DNA of 64,000 nt from an uncultured Chloroflexales bacterium (GTDB taxonomy: Bacteria > Chloroflexota > Chloroflexia > Chloroflexales > Chloroflexaceae): NCBI GenBank assembly GCA_937902315.1, contig CALGUG010000011.1:62001-126000 (forward strand). The letters are read 5' to 3'. Under the pieces are notes generated by a model, which worked only from the letters and a program-made list of their open reading frames with translations, made no database searches and had not been told where the DNA came from. The position numbers were made by a program, and so were the translations under genes. Every line of letters starts with the position of its first letter. The stretch's first letter is position 1. Below are positions 25,898 to 34,424 of the stretch, piece after piece.

Positions 25898-27174
25898 GCT
25901 GTCGCCCTTTCTGCGATAGGAAAAGACACGACGACAGCGGAGATATTATCATCGCCGCCAGCAAGGTTGGCGAGCGAAATCAATTCGCGACAGGCATCCT
26001 GGGGCCAAGGATAGGTACGGAGGGTCTTCTCCATCTGCGCTTCATCGATCATGCCCCACATACCGTCGCTGCCCAGTAACAGATGGGTGGCCTCGCCGAT
26101 ATGGTGGTAGATGAAGTCGACTTGCAAATTGGGATGTTGGCCCACAGTACGGTAGAGTTGACTGCGTAGGGGATGTTCGCGTGCCTCCGATGCGTCGAGT
26201 TGTCCAAGTTGGATAAGCCGCCCTACAGCAGAATGGTCATTGGTCAGCAGTCGCATACCGCCTGGTTCGCAGACATAGGCTCGACTATCGCCGACATGGC
26301 CGATGTAAAGAGCAGAACCAAGCATCAGCACAGCAGTACAAGTGGTGCCCATGTCTGAGCCCTCTTGCTGAGCGCGATCCCAAATGGTTCGATTGGCCTC
26401 TTTGAGCGCTTCGATCATAATGGGTTGCAGAGCTTCGGTAGGCTGCTCTTCCAAAGCGGGCACAATAATCTGACCAAGAATGTATCGAGCGACACTACTG
26501 ACAGCGAGCTGGCTTGCAATCTCGCCACCGTCGTGTCCGCCCATACCATCTGCCACAATAAAGAGACCGATCGGCACGTCTCCTCCTGCACGCGGCAGAG
26601 TCGCCAGCAGCGAGAAGACGCTATCTTGGTTGATCTGACGCACACGCCCAACGTCACGCAACGCGGCGGCTGCCAAACCTTGGATGGAGGGTCGCAAGGC
26701 AGCCACCGGCTCCTCTTGATAGCCTAATTCACGGGTTGCATCTTGTTCGATTCGGCTCAAGGGCGACTGAGCTTGCGCCGGCTGTGCTTCCTCGTCATCA
26801 TCGTCGATCGATGGCAGAGGAGCGGTAGCATACTGTCGCTCAGCAGCCGTCGAAGAGGCTTCCCCTTCGGCAATCGCCAAGTCGATCTGCAGATCATCTT
26901 CTGAAAGCGCTGGAGAAACATCGAACAATTCAGGAACAAGATCAGATTGAGAATCTTTTGAGGTCTCAGCACTTGGCGGGGGAGTTGATTCCTCCCACCA
27001 GTGTGCCTCAGTATCAGGGGTGGGCGCTTTCTCGAATGAAGGAGCAGAGACAAGTTGGCTTGTCTCCGATGCATCAGGCACAGGAGGAGAAGACGTAGCA
27101 TCGTCTACAGATGCTGCGTGGGTTTCCGCTGGTGTCGTGTGAGTACGGCGTCGAAATAGATTGCGAAAAAAACC
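25894..27174 (-). CDS. PP2C-type Ser/Thr protein phosphatase
   Basis: 426 aa if started at MGFFRNLFRRRTHTT; an in-frame ATG at 27216 would add 14 residues, and neither has a strong ribosome site. A disordered acidic N-terminal half (residues 15-185) precedes the catalytic domain with ADGMGGHDGG, GHVGDSRAYV, SDGMWGM and GGDDN, so all metal-binding Asp residues are present. It should reverse phosphorylation by the kinase encoded just upstream. Overlapping ATGA with the VWA gene. Confidence 0.9.
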   Translation of the reverse strand, partial: GFFRNLFRRRTHTTPAETHAASVDDATSSPPVPDASETSQLVSAPSFEKAPTPDTEAHWWEESTPPPSAETSKDSQSDLVPELFDVSPALSEDDLQIDLAIAEGEASSTAAERQYATAPLPSIDDDDEEAQPAQAQSPLSRIEQDATRELGYQEEPVAALRPSIQGLAAAALRDVGRVRQINQDSVFSLLATLPRAGGDVPIGLFIVADGMGGHDGGEIASQLAVSSVARYILGQIIVPALEEQPTEALQPIMIEALKEANRTIWDRAQQEGSDMGTTCTAVLMLGSALYIGHVGDSRAYVCEPGGMRLLTNDHSAVGRLIQLGQLDASEAREHPLRSQLYRTVGQHPNLQVDFIYHHIGEATHLLLGSDGMWGMIDEAQMEKTLRTYPWPQDACRELISLANLAGGDDNISAVVVSFPIAERATA

Positions 27175-27199
27175 CATTGTAATACTTTGTCCAATGAAT

Positions 27200-27259
27200 G
27201 TGTAAAACGCGAACAAGGAGCGTTCGGATCAAGCGCTCCATTGTTCCCGCGTTTTACAC
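27200..27259 (-). promoter_or_regulatory. Large hairpin between kinase and phosphatase genes
   Basis: 27200-27222 can pair with 27234-27259 (GTGTAAAACGCG / CGCGTTTTACAC plus inner GAACAAGGAGCG / CGCTCCATTGTTC with small bulges). It starts right after the kinase stop. No U tract follows on the minus strand, so it looks like an attenuator or an mRNA-processing/stability element that could set kinase above phosphatase level. Function is inferred. Confidence 0.6.
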
Positions 27260-29212
27260 CTATGCTTTCAGCGCGTACACTTTATGATCCATCGAACCGA
27301 TATAAACGACGCCTTCGTGGATGGCTGCTGATGATACAACCGGACCGCCGGTCTGGTGTTTCCAGATCAAGCCGCCTGTACCAGCATCAAGACAATAGAC
27401 ATTGCCATCAACGGCGCCAAAGTAGACTCGACCACCTTCTACTCGCGGCGATGATGTAATCTGACTACCTGTATCGTACTTCCAAGCGAGACGCCCCGTT
27501 TTGATTTCGAGGGCGTACATAAAACCATCGACACTGCCAACAAAGACCCGACTGCCCATTACAGCTGGCGATGAATTGACGTAGTGATTGGTGCGGAAGC
27601 GCCAAGCTACCCAGCCGCCTTCGATATCCAAAGCGTAGAGGTAGTTATCCATCGAACCAGCAAAGATCAAACCCTCGGCGCAAGCCGGAGACGAGATCAC
27701 AGGTTGTTGGGTGCGTTGTTTCCACTTCAGCTTGCCGTTACGTACATCGACCGCATAGACGTGGCCGTCATTACCGCCGAAGTAACAGACCATGTCGTTG
27801 ACCGCCGCCGAGGAACGGATCGGCATCCACGTGCGGAACTTCCAGATCACCGTGCCGCGCATACCATCGAGCGCATAAAACTGCTGATCATCGGAACCGA
27901 TCAAAACAATGCGATCTTCGATTCTGGGCGAAGATCGAACCGCTTTGGTGGTTCGGAAGGTCCAACGCAGCGCGCCACGCCGCGCATCGAGACCATACAC
28001 GGCCCCATCCTCCGAGCCGACGATGACAAGATCTTGCCAGTAGGCCGGAGAAGAGCTGATACCGCCTTCGGTTGCGTACTTCCAGCGGAATTCGCCGCGT
28101 TCAGCATCGAGCGCATAGATATTTGTATCGTAGCAGCCGACATAGAGCATACCATTACCAATCGTAGGCGAAGAGCGAACTTCATCCTCGCAGGTAAAGG
28201 TCCAGACCTCTGTCGTTTGGGCGCCTTGTCCGCGCGCCGGGGCTACCTTGCTCCGAGCTTGGGCCGGTAGGGCGCTTCCGATCGCAACACCCGGTACCGC
28301 CAACAGCGCATCCTTCATCTCTTGAGCGCTGGCCCAACGCACACTCATGTCGTACTCAAGCGCCTTATTCACCACTTCTTCCATCTCAACCGAAACAGCG
28401 GAATTAAGCTGGCGGATGGGACGCTCTTGGAATGTGAAGGGGGTTTCGAGGCGTGGGTCGCTGTTGGTCAACAGATGGTGCAGAGTTGCGCCTAAGGCGT
28501 AAAGGTCGCCCTGTGGTTCGGCCTTACCACGATACTGCTCAGGTGGCGAATAACCCTCGGTACCGATCTGGGTGCCTTTGCGGTCGGAGCGGTTGAGGGT
28601 GCGAGCGATACCGAAGTCGATCAAAACCACACGGTCGTCGCTCGTGATCATCACGTTCGAAGGCTTCATATCGCGGAAGACGATCGGCTCAGGCTCGTGA
28701 TTGTGCAGATAGCTGAGCACATCACAGATCTGAACCGCCAGTCGCCCGACTCGAACTTCGTCGAGCGGTTTACCTTCCTCTTCCAAAACAGTCTCAAGGT
28801 CTTTGCCTTGAATCAGCTCCAGAATCAGGTAGATCCGCCCATTCTCTTCAAAGAAGTCAAAAATTTTGGGGATAGCAGGATGTTGCAAAGTCGCAAGCAA
28901 ACCGGCTTCACGCTCAAAATTTGCAAGGTTCAAGCGCCGCGTATCTTGGTCGGGAGCGGTCGCATACATCTCTTTAATGGCACATGGGCGTACAACGTCT
29001 TTAAAACGCAGGTCGCGGCCACGATATACGACACTCATACCACCCACACCGATCTGGCCTTCCACGGCGTAACGGCCTTGTAAGACCGTCCCCGGTTTCA
29101 GCACTTGAGGAGTGGCGGCCAGTTGTCGCGTGCCATCATTCTCTTGATCAGGGCTGACGCTTTTGGTCTGATTCAAGCCCCGAGTTGTGCCCACCTTTTT
29201 AATCAATGCCAT
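27260..29212 (-). CDS. Ser/Thr protein kinase with PQQ-type beta-propeller
   Basis: 650 aa. Kinase domain about 45-315: glycine loop GVGGMSVVYRG, Lys in AIKEM, FRDMKPSNV (Phe instead of the His of HRD), DFGIA, SPPEQY. The C-terminal ~330 residues hold about eight PQQ/Trp-docking-type blades (VYALDVRNGKLKWK, VYGLDARRGALRW). No transmembrane helix lies between the halves, so unlike most PASTA/PQQ kinases it should be cytoplasmic. First gene of the kinase-PP2C-VWA-FHA-81aa set. The propeller probably binds a protein or ligand. Confidence 0.92.
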   Translation of the reverse strand: MALIKKVGTTRGLNQTKSVSPDQENDGTRQLAATPQVLKPGTVLQGRYAVEGQIGVGGMSVVYRGRDLRFKDVVRPCAIKEMYATAPDQDTRRLNLANFEREAGLLATLQHPAIPKIFDFFEENGRIYLILELIQGKDLETVLEEEGKPLDEVRVGRLAVQICDVLSYLHNHEPEPIVFRDMKPSNVMITSDDRVVLIDFGIARTLNRSDRKGTQIGTEGYSPPEQYRGKAEPQGDLYALGATLHHLLTNSDPRLETPFTFQERPIRQLNSAVSVEMEEVVNKALEYDMSVRWASAQEMKDALLAVPGVAIGSALPAQARSKVAPARGQGAQTTEVWTFTCEDEVRSSPTIGNGMLYVGCYDTNIYALDAERGEFRWKYATEGGISSSPAYWQDLVIVGSEDGAVYGLDARRGALRWTFRTTKAVRSSPRIEDRIVLIGSDDQQFYALDGMRGTVIWKFRTWMPIRSSAAVNDMVCYFGGNDGHVYAVDVRNGKLKWKQRTQQPVISSPACAEGLIFAGSMDNYLYALDIEGGWVAWRFRTNHYVNSSPAVMGSRVFVGSVDGFMYALEIKTGRLAWKYDTGSQITSSPRVEGGRVYFGAVDGNVYCLDAGTGGLIWKHQTGGPVVSSAAIHEGVVYIGSMDHKVYALKA

Positions 29213-29623
29213 ACGTAAACCTCTTGCGGAAACGAGCGCTCGGCGTCACGCCGCACTGGCGACGTGCCAAGCACGGGTGCAGAGTTAACGCCTATTATAT
29301 TGCCTCCATCAAGCCTAGGCAACAGTATTTTTTGCCCAATCTTAGCAAGCTCGCTATAGGCCATAGGCCGATTTTATGCGATCAGAGCGGTTATTTTGCT
29401 TTGAAAATGAAATCAAACGTACCAGACTTCCTGTAGATCGCTGCGATCGTTGAGGCAGCAAACTAGAGCATTCATGGCAAATTTCTCGTGAGCGCATCGG
29501 CTGATCCAGCTGTTAAAGCACCGCTCACATGCTGGGAAGGATTCTTAGTATAACAGGTCTAAGCAAGCCATGACGGGCCAAAAAGCGATTTCTGGGCTAC
29601 ATAAAAAAATTGCAAAAAAGCTC
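29213..29623. other. Divergent gap without a recognised gene
   Basis: AT-rich region between the kinase gene and the RecA-like ATPase. Short ORFs lack ribosome sites. No member of the repeat families was seen. It presumably holds the kinase promoter, which I could not place. Confidence 0.5.
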
Positions 29624-29652
29624 TTTACAAATTAGAACAAATATGCTAATAT
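29624..29652 (+). promoter_or_regulatory. Promoter of the RecA-like ATPase gene
   Basis: TTTACA (29624-29629), a 17-bp spacer ending TGC (extended -10), TAATAT (29647-29652). The start of transcription near 29659 would leave no leader for the ATG at 29661, supporting the start at 29712. Confidence 0.75.
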
Positions 29653-29711
29653 AGATTTGAATGCTCATATGTGCATTTACTGCCATCTGTGAAACAACAG
29701 GAGTTACGAGT

Positions 29712-30749
29712 ATGTTTCAACGATTAGACGAGCTACAGACGGGCAGCCTCTATATTCTGACAGGTCAAGCAGGTGCTGGTAAATCGCACCTCGCGGTAAG
29801 CGCCCGGCGCGGTGGCGGAACCATTTGGGTATTGGATACAGAAGGGGCGGCTCAAAATCTTCAAGGAAAATCGGGCATTCACCGCAAAATTCAGGCGGTA
29901 CAAACCCTCTCGCTACGCTCCCTGATTCAAGCCATGGAAGAGATCAAAGCCAACGGCAAAGTTGGCGACACAGTCGTCTTAGACTCGATCTCGAAGGTAT
30001 TTCAAGCGATGCGCGCCTATGCCCAACAACGCGCTGGCGCCGAAACCAACCAAGTCACCAACATCAACTATACAGAACACGCTTCGGTCAACCGCAATAT
30101 GCAGGCGGTCTATACCGCGTTGACCGAACTGAAACATGCGGGCTTCCATGTGATCATCATCGGTCACTTAGCGCGCAAATATTCGGCGAAAGAGAGCGGT
30201 CTGCAAGACGAAGGTCTGCGCGTTATGGCCGACGACACCATCGCCTACGAGGCCGACGCTATTCTGTTGGTCGAGCGCGATGGCGACGAGCGCAGCGTAA
30301 CTCCGATCATCAAGCCGCCTCGCCCCGCCCACCTCAAGCTAAACAAACAGTATCCCGCCACCTTGGCGAGCCTCTATCCCGACCAAGTGCCCGAAGAGGC
30401 CAAGGCGAAAAAAGGTAAGGCCAGCGCCGCTCAGAGCGAGCAGGCCAGCCAAGCGGCCGCTCCGGTCGCAGAAGATGCTCCAGAGGCTGAAGACGAGGAA
30501 GCCGCTCAGGCGCCCGTCCAAGCAGCGCGCAGCAACGGGCCGGTTCAGCCCCCGCGCGACGCAGCCGAGGCCGAACAGCGCTTCTTCGCGCGCTATGGCA
30601 AGATCGTTGGTGGCAACTCGTGGGCTATGGTCCAGCGCTACCTGGGCGACAACCAGCCCAAGCCCTCGACGGTCGAAGGTTGGATCAGCGTTGCAGAAGC
30701 GGTACGCGATCTCGAGCGCGGCAACACTTCGGCAGCCGTTACAGCGTAA
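29712..30749 (+). CDS. Sak4-like RecA-fold ATPase with extended C-terminus
   Basis: 345 aa from ATG 29712, preceded by AGGAG. An upstream in-frame ATG (29661) has no ribosome site. Walker A GQAGAGKSHL (about 18-27), a DTEG strand, Walker B TVVLDSIS, and HVIIIGHLARKY match the phage-type Sak4/AAA_24 RecA-like core used in single-strand annealing recombination. After residue 235 comes a low-complexity A/E/Q/P linker, then a small helical domain (RFFARYGKIVGG...). No phage genes are near, so it is a domesticated or host version. Role in DNA repair is inferred. Confidence 0.82.
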   Translation: MFQRLDELQTGSLYILTGQAGAGKSHLAVSARRGGGTIWVLDTEGAAQNLQGKSGIHRKIQAVQTLSLRSLIQAMEEIKANGKVGDTVVLDSISKVFQAMRAYAQQRAGAETNQVTNINYTEHASVNRNMQAVYTALTELKHAGFHVIIIGHLARKYSAKESGLQDEGLRVMADDTIAYEADAILLVERDGDERSVTPIIKPPRPAHLKLNKQYPATLASLYPDQVPEEAKAKKGKASAAQSEQASQAAAPVAEDAPEAEDEEAAQAPVQAARSNGPVQPPRDAAEAEQRFFARYGKIVGGNSWAMVQRYLGDNQPKPSTVEGWISVAEAVRDLERGNTSAAVTA

Positions 30750-30776
30750 ATCACAAACAGGCCTCCTTACATAGTG

Positions 30777-30803
30777 AAAGCTCCGCAGTTGTGCGGAGCT
30801 TTT
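30777..30803 (+). terminator. Terminator after the RecA-like ATPase
   Basis: AAAGCTCCGCA (30777-30787), loop GTTG, TGCGGAGCTTT (30792-30802), then TTGTT. Confidence 0.88.
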
Positions 30804-30830
30804 GTTATTGGTTGTGCCAATGCTTAGTTC

Positions 30831-30925
30831 AGCGCTCTAGCAGCGAGGTCTCTAGCATCCATTCGGTCCCAAGCGCGTCCGCCTACGGCTATCAAGAACT
30901 CGTCCCAAAAAGAGGTCCTTTTTTG
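30831..30925 (+). repeat. Family 1 dispersed element, copy 5
   Basis: Core GCGCGTCCGCCTACGGCTA (30873-30891) with the CCATTCGGTC arm before it and CCCAAAAAGAGGTCC after it. It is followed directly by a fragment of family 2 (TTTTGCCTTCGGCAGAGCGGAAC, 30921 on). Facing copy 6 lies 150 bp away. Confidence 0.8.
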
Positions 30926-31002
30926 CCTTCGGCAGAGCGGAACTTGGCTCTTTCCCGGTCTCGACTATGTTCGATGTACGAACTGCCCGCCATAAGCAGG
31001 AG

Positions 31003-31028
31003 CCAGCAAGCTGTGTACAGCTTGCTGG
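31003..31028. repeat. GC-rich hairpin between two family 1 copies
   Basis: CCAGCAAGCT (31003-31012) / AGCTTGCTGG (31019-31028), loop GTGTAC, followed by a second small hairpin GCAGC-GCTA-GCTGC. Confidence 0.65.
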
Positions 31029-31073
31029 TCGCAGCGCTAGCTGCGAGCGAATCGCCGAATGGAAGCTAAGTCG

Positions 31074-31135
31074 ATTTTGTAGCCGGAGGCGGACGCGGTC
31101 GCAGCCTTTTGAAGGTTAAGCCCTTTCCGCCAAAG
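31074..31135 (-). repeat. Family 1 dispersed element, copy 6
   Basis: Reverse core TAGCCGGAGGCGGACGC (31080-31096) and CCTTTCCGCC arm. It lies 62 nt past the lipoprotein gene stop and in its orientation. Confidence 0.75.
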
Positions 31136-31196
31136 CGATATAAGCGATCTGTCACGAGTGCGTGCCATAGCGCAGCATCTCAAGGCCGACTATCAG

Positions 31197-32252
31197 CTAA
31201 CTTGTCCACGAGAGGCCCGAGTCGGCATCGAGGTTCATGCCTTGGGTGATCTGACGCGCTGAACGCGCTTCGATGCGGCCATCATCGTGGTAGACCAGCT
31301 CGGCCACCCAGAGCTCAAAGCCGCCTTTGCCAGGGGGCACCGCCAAAAAGGCTAAGAGCGAGCCATCGGGCGAAACGGCGGGCGCGCGGGCCGTGCCAAT
31401 GCTGGTCAGGCGCTGGGGCTGCTGATTGCCGCTGTTGGCAACAGCCCAGACATCGGTTTTGCCCGCATTGCGCGCGGCAAAAAAGCACCATCTACCATCG
31501 GCTGAAAAGGCGGGATCGTAGCTGCCCTCGGGCGCGCCCGCCAGCGGCTGAACCAAGCCGTTTTCGGCAAGGGTATAGATCTGCTGGGCCGCATTGCGCT
31601 GAATCGGTTCGCGCACAAAAGCCAAGCTTTGGCTATTGGGTAGAAAGCGAACACGCCCGATATGGGCCGATTCATCGGCGTAGATTTGGCTGGCCCGCTG
31701 CAAACCGATATTAGCCTGAAAGAGGGTCAGATTATAGTCGGCAGCCGGGCTGCCCGTTGGCGGGCCTGCCTGAGCCACATAGACCAAGGTGGCATTGTCG
31801 GAAGCCCAAGTTGGGTAAAAGGCCCATACCGTCTGGTAGATGCGGTCGAAGCTATAGGCTTGGGGCGAGCCTCCGTTGTTGGTGATTTGGGCGATAGGCC
31901 GGCCTGCCGAGTCAGCCACCATAATGTCGCCGTAACTATCGCCGCGCTGAACATAGGCGATATACTCGCCGTTGGGCGAGTAGGCGGGCTGAGCGACGGT
32001 GCCATCGCCAAAGAGCGGCTGAGCGGCACGGTCTTGCCAGCGCCAAACGACACCATCACGCACAAAGAGCAGCTTTCCGGGTAGATGTTCGCCACGCACC
32101 GCGTTGCTGGGCGGCGTCACGATCAGGCGAGGCGTTGGGAGCGGTGCGGTGGGCTGGAGGGCTTGTTTCGAGTCAGATCCGCAGCCGCTCAGAACGAATA
32201 GAACGAGCATGTACACGCCAAGCTGGCGAAAAAACGCTTGCAAATGAGGCAT
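31197..32252 (-). CDS. Lipoprotein with TolB/WD40-like beta-propeller
   Basis: 351 aa from the Met at 32252, which puts the lipobox VLSGC at residue 24; an in-frame ATG at 32282 is possible. After a short T/P linker the chain is made of TolB-like blades (QPAYSPNGEYIAYV, YDPAFSADGRWCFFAA, APAVSPDGSLLAFLA). A membrane-anchored extracytoplasmic binding protein is expected. It follows the lipid kinase gene closely on the same strand and is probably cotranscribed. Confidence 0.82.
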   Translation of the reverse strand: MPHLQAFFRQLGVYMLVLFVLSGCGSDSKQALQPTAPLPTPRLIVTPPSNAVRGEHLPGKLLFVRDGVVWRWQDRAAQPLFGDGTVAQPAYSPNGEYIAYVQRGDSYGDIMVADSAGRPIAQITNNGGSPQAYSFDRIYQTVWAFYPTWASDNATLVYVAQAGPPTGSPAADYNLTLFQANIGLQRASQIYADESAHIGRVRFLPNSQSLAFVREPIQRNAAQQIYTLAENGLVQPLAGAPEGSYDPAFSADGRWCFFAARNAGKTDVWAVANSGNQQPQRLTSIGTARAPAVSPDGSLLAFLAVPPGKGGFELWVAELVYHDDGRIEARSARQITQGMNLDADSGLSWTS

Positions 32253-32294
32253 AGTAGTTGTATCAACCCTTGAACAGAGCATCGATCGCGCTGC

Positions 32295-33308
32295 TTAGGG
32301 CCGTGGTATAGAGCCGGATTTGCGCCAAAGACGAGGCAGACGAGCGATAAACCAGGTCGAAAGGCGTGGGCCAGTACGAGCAGGCGGCGGCGTTTCAAGT
32401 TGATCGGCCTGCAAAAGACCATCGCCAACCTGTGCAGGCATCAGGGCACGCAGCGCTTTGGGCGCTACTTCCATGGTGATAGGTGTCGTGCCGATCGGGT
32501 CGCCATCTACCTGAACCGGCAAGGGCTTGCGAGGAATGATCTGCACTTTGCGAGCGCGGTAGTATTCCATTTCGGGGTCGATGCTGGGGCGTCGTAATAA
32601 GATCGATAAAAAGTGCAGCGGCGCACTATAGAGGTTGTTGCCGCGTATGATACAGACATCGAGCAAGCCATCGTCGATACTGGCACGGTGGGTCACTTTG
32701 ACCACACCGCCATAGAGCTGAGAATTGCCAACCAAAACCCAAAGCAAGCGCCCACCGATCTCGCGCCCGTCGAGCAAAAGACGGGTTCGTGTTCCGCGCA
32801 TGCGCCCAAACAGGCTGAAGCCGCGCAGCACATAGGCGAAAGGGCCGAAACGCTTCTTCTCTTCGGGACGAACTTGAGAAGTGATAGCAGCATCGAAGCC
32901 GACCCCGGCCATCAGGAGAAAGTAGCGATCGCCTGCTTTGCCTAGGTCGATCGTGCGAACCACCGCATCGCAGAGCACTTCGGCGGCGGCTTTGGGCTGC
33001 AACGGGAGACCAAGCTCGCGGGCCCAGACATTCATGGTGCCCGCTGGCAACGGTGCGAGCGCGGTTTGGGTGCCAGCGAGGCCGTTGACGACCTCGTTGA
33101 TGGTGCCATCGCCGCCAGCAGCGACCACAACATCGTAACCGGCTGCGGCCGCCTCGCGCGCGATGCGCGTTCCGTCGCCACTTTTGGTGGTAGGCTGTTT
33201 ATCGACTTCCCAGCCACGTTCACGCCATAGATCAGCGACCGCATCGAGCTCTTGTTCGAGCGCGCCTGCACTGCCCGCTGTTGGATTAAAAACAATCAAC
33301 ACCCGCAT
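32295..33308 (-). CDS. Diacylglycerol/lipid kinase of the YegS-DgkB family
   Basis: 337 aa from MRVLIVFNPTAG; the longer ORF start at 33353 adds residues without family resemblance. NADK/DAGK-type motifs: NPTAGS for the phosphate loop, AAGGDGTINEV for ATP binding, APLPAGTMNVWARELG. It phosphorylates diacylglycerol or a related lipid at the inner membrane face. Followed by the propeller lipoprotein gene. Confidence 0.92.
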   Translation of the reverse strand: MRVLIVFNPTAGSAGALEQELDAVADLWRERGWEVDKQPTTKSGDGTRIAREAAAAGYDVVVAAGGDGTINEVVNGLAGTQTALAPLPAGTMNVWARELGLPLQPKAAAEVLCDAVVRTIDLGKAGDRYFLLMAGVGFDAAITSQVRPEEKKRFGPFAYVLRGFSLFGRMRGTRTRLLLDGREIGGRLLWVLVGNSQLYGGVVKVTHRASIDDGLLDVCIIRGNNLYSAPLHFLSILLRRPSIDPEMEYYRARKVQIIPRKPLPVQVDGDPIGTTPITMEVAPKALRALMPAQVGDGLLQADQLETPPPARTGPRLSTWFIARLPRLWRKSGSIPRP

Positions 33309-33430
33309 AACGGTCTGTTTCTGTTCGTCATAACCCAAAAAAGTATAACACACCTATTCTAAGATTATCATCTTTCATACCATTAGTAGCGATCCGGCCG
33401 ATCTGTCTGCACTGGGCCAAGGTTTTTGTG

Positions 33431-33549
33431 ATAGCAAATCCGATCGATTACTTTCTATTTGGCCTTTGGCAGAGCGGAACTTGACCATTTTCTTGCCCGT
33501 TTTTGTTTTCTGCATTACACAAGCGCAAGCATTTAAACGGATTTGGTAT
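33431..33549 (+). repeat. Family 2 MITE-like element, copy f
   Basis: One of the best copies: terminal repeats ATAGCAAATCCG (33431-33442) and CGGATTTGGTAT (33538-33549); body GGCCTTTGGCAGAGCGGAAC. It sits upstream of the lipid kinase gene, between it and the response regulator terminator. Confidence 0.8.
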
Positions 33550-33607
33550 GAAAAGCGTCTCAGAGCAGAGCTTGCCTAGCCTCGTTAAACGCATGCGCTA
33601 TCGGCCC

Positions 33608-33649
33608 AAAAAAGCGAACCGAGCGGCCCACAAAAGAGCCTCTCGGTTC
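33608..33649 (-). terminator. Terminator of the response regulator gene
   Basis: GAACCGAG (33616-33623) / CTCGGTTC (33642-33649) with additional inner pairs. On the minus strand TTTTTT follows (33613-33608). Confidence 0.85.
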
Positions 33650-33677
33650 CAAGCCTCGCCCCTACAAACACAAGGTT

Positions 33678-34424
33678 TTAGGAAGCGGTGTCTTCTGATT
33701 TTGATGCTTTGGGAGCGCCGGGCGCTTCGATCCAACCGCGCCGCAACGCGTAGAGCACAGCTTGGGTACGGTCGTTCAGCGATAGTTTACGCAAGATCGA
33801 CGAGATATGGTTCTTTACAGTCTGTGTGCTGATGCCCAAGACATCGGCGATCTCTTTGTTGCTGCCGCCGCTTGCGATGCGCTCGAGCACTTCGATCTCG
33901 CGGTCACTAAGAGGCGTGAAGATCGGGATATCGTGCTCGGGCGAGGCCGATAAGTGCTGAGGCAGGCTACGGAATTGCGAAAGCACGCGGCTTGCGACCT
34001 TCGGCTCCTCAACCATATCGTTGATGACGTATTCGCCCCGCGCGACACGCCTGAGCACATCCATCAGCTCGTTCGGTTTGATCTCCTTCGAGCGATAAGC
34101 TGCGGCTCCAGCCTGCAAAGCGTTGAAGGCCTGCTCATCGTTTTCGTGGATGCTCAACATCACAACGCCAATATTGGGATACTGGCGGCGCAAATGGCGA
34201 GTCAGGTCTAGGCCACTCATTTGTGGCAAGTTCAGGTCAACCAACACCACATTGGGCTCTTGGCTGGAAGGTATGTTCCCAAGCCATTCGAGCGCTTCTT
34301 CTGCGGTCGAGGCCTCACCAACAATATATACTTCACCTTCTGACGAAAGTGACCAACGCACACCCTGTCGAAAAAGCGGATGATCGTCTACTATGAGCAG
34401 CTTTACGGCGACGTTGGGGGGCAT
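33678..34424 (-). CDS. NarL/LuxR-type response regulator, orphan
   Basis: 248 aa with AAAGGAG about 9 nt upstream of the ATG. Receiver domain: acidic pair VDDHPL, phospho-acceptor Asp in VLVDLNLPQMSG, Lys in AYRSKEIKP (no Pro-typical LK form). The C-terminal LuxR helix-turn-helix is LSDREIEVLERIASGGSNKEIADVLGISTQ in two blocks. No histidine kinase is next to it. Its start lies inside the end of the Maf gene (22-nt overlap), so it is translated from the same message. Confidence 0.93.
   Translation of the reverse strand: MPPNVAVKLLIVDDHPLFRQGVRWSLSSEGEVYIVGEASTAEEALEWLGNIPSSQEPNVVLVDLNLPQMSGLDLTRHLRRQYPNIGVVMLSIHENDEQAFNALQAGAAAYRSKEIKPNELMDVLRRVARGEYVINDMVEEPKVASRVLSQFRSLPQHLSASPEHDIPIFTPLSDREIEVLERIASGGSNKEIADVLGISTQTVKNHISSILRKLSLNDRTQAVLYALRRGWIEAPGAPKASKSEDTAS

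Noticed and set aside
33503..33832. 109-codon plus-strand ORF
   Set aside because: Runs from a family 2 repeat through the terminator into the antisense of the response regulator gene.
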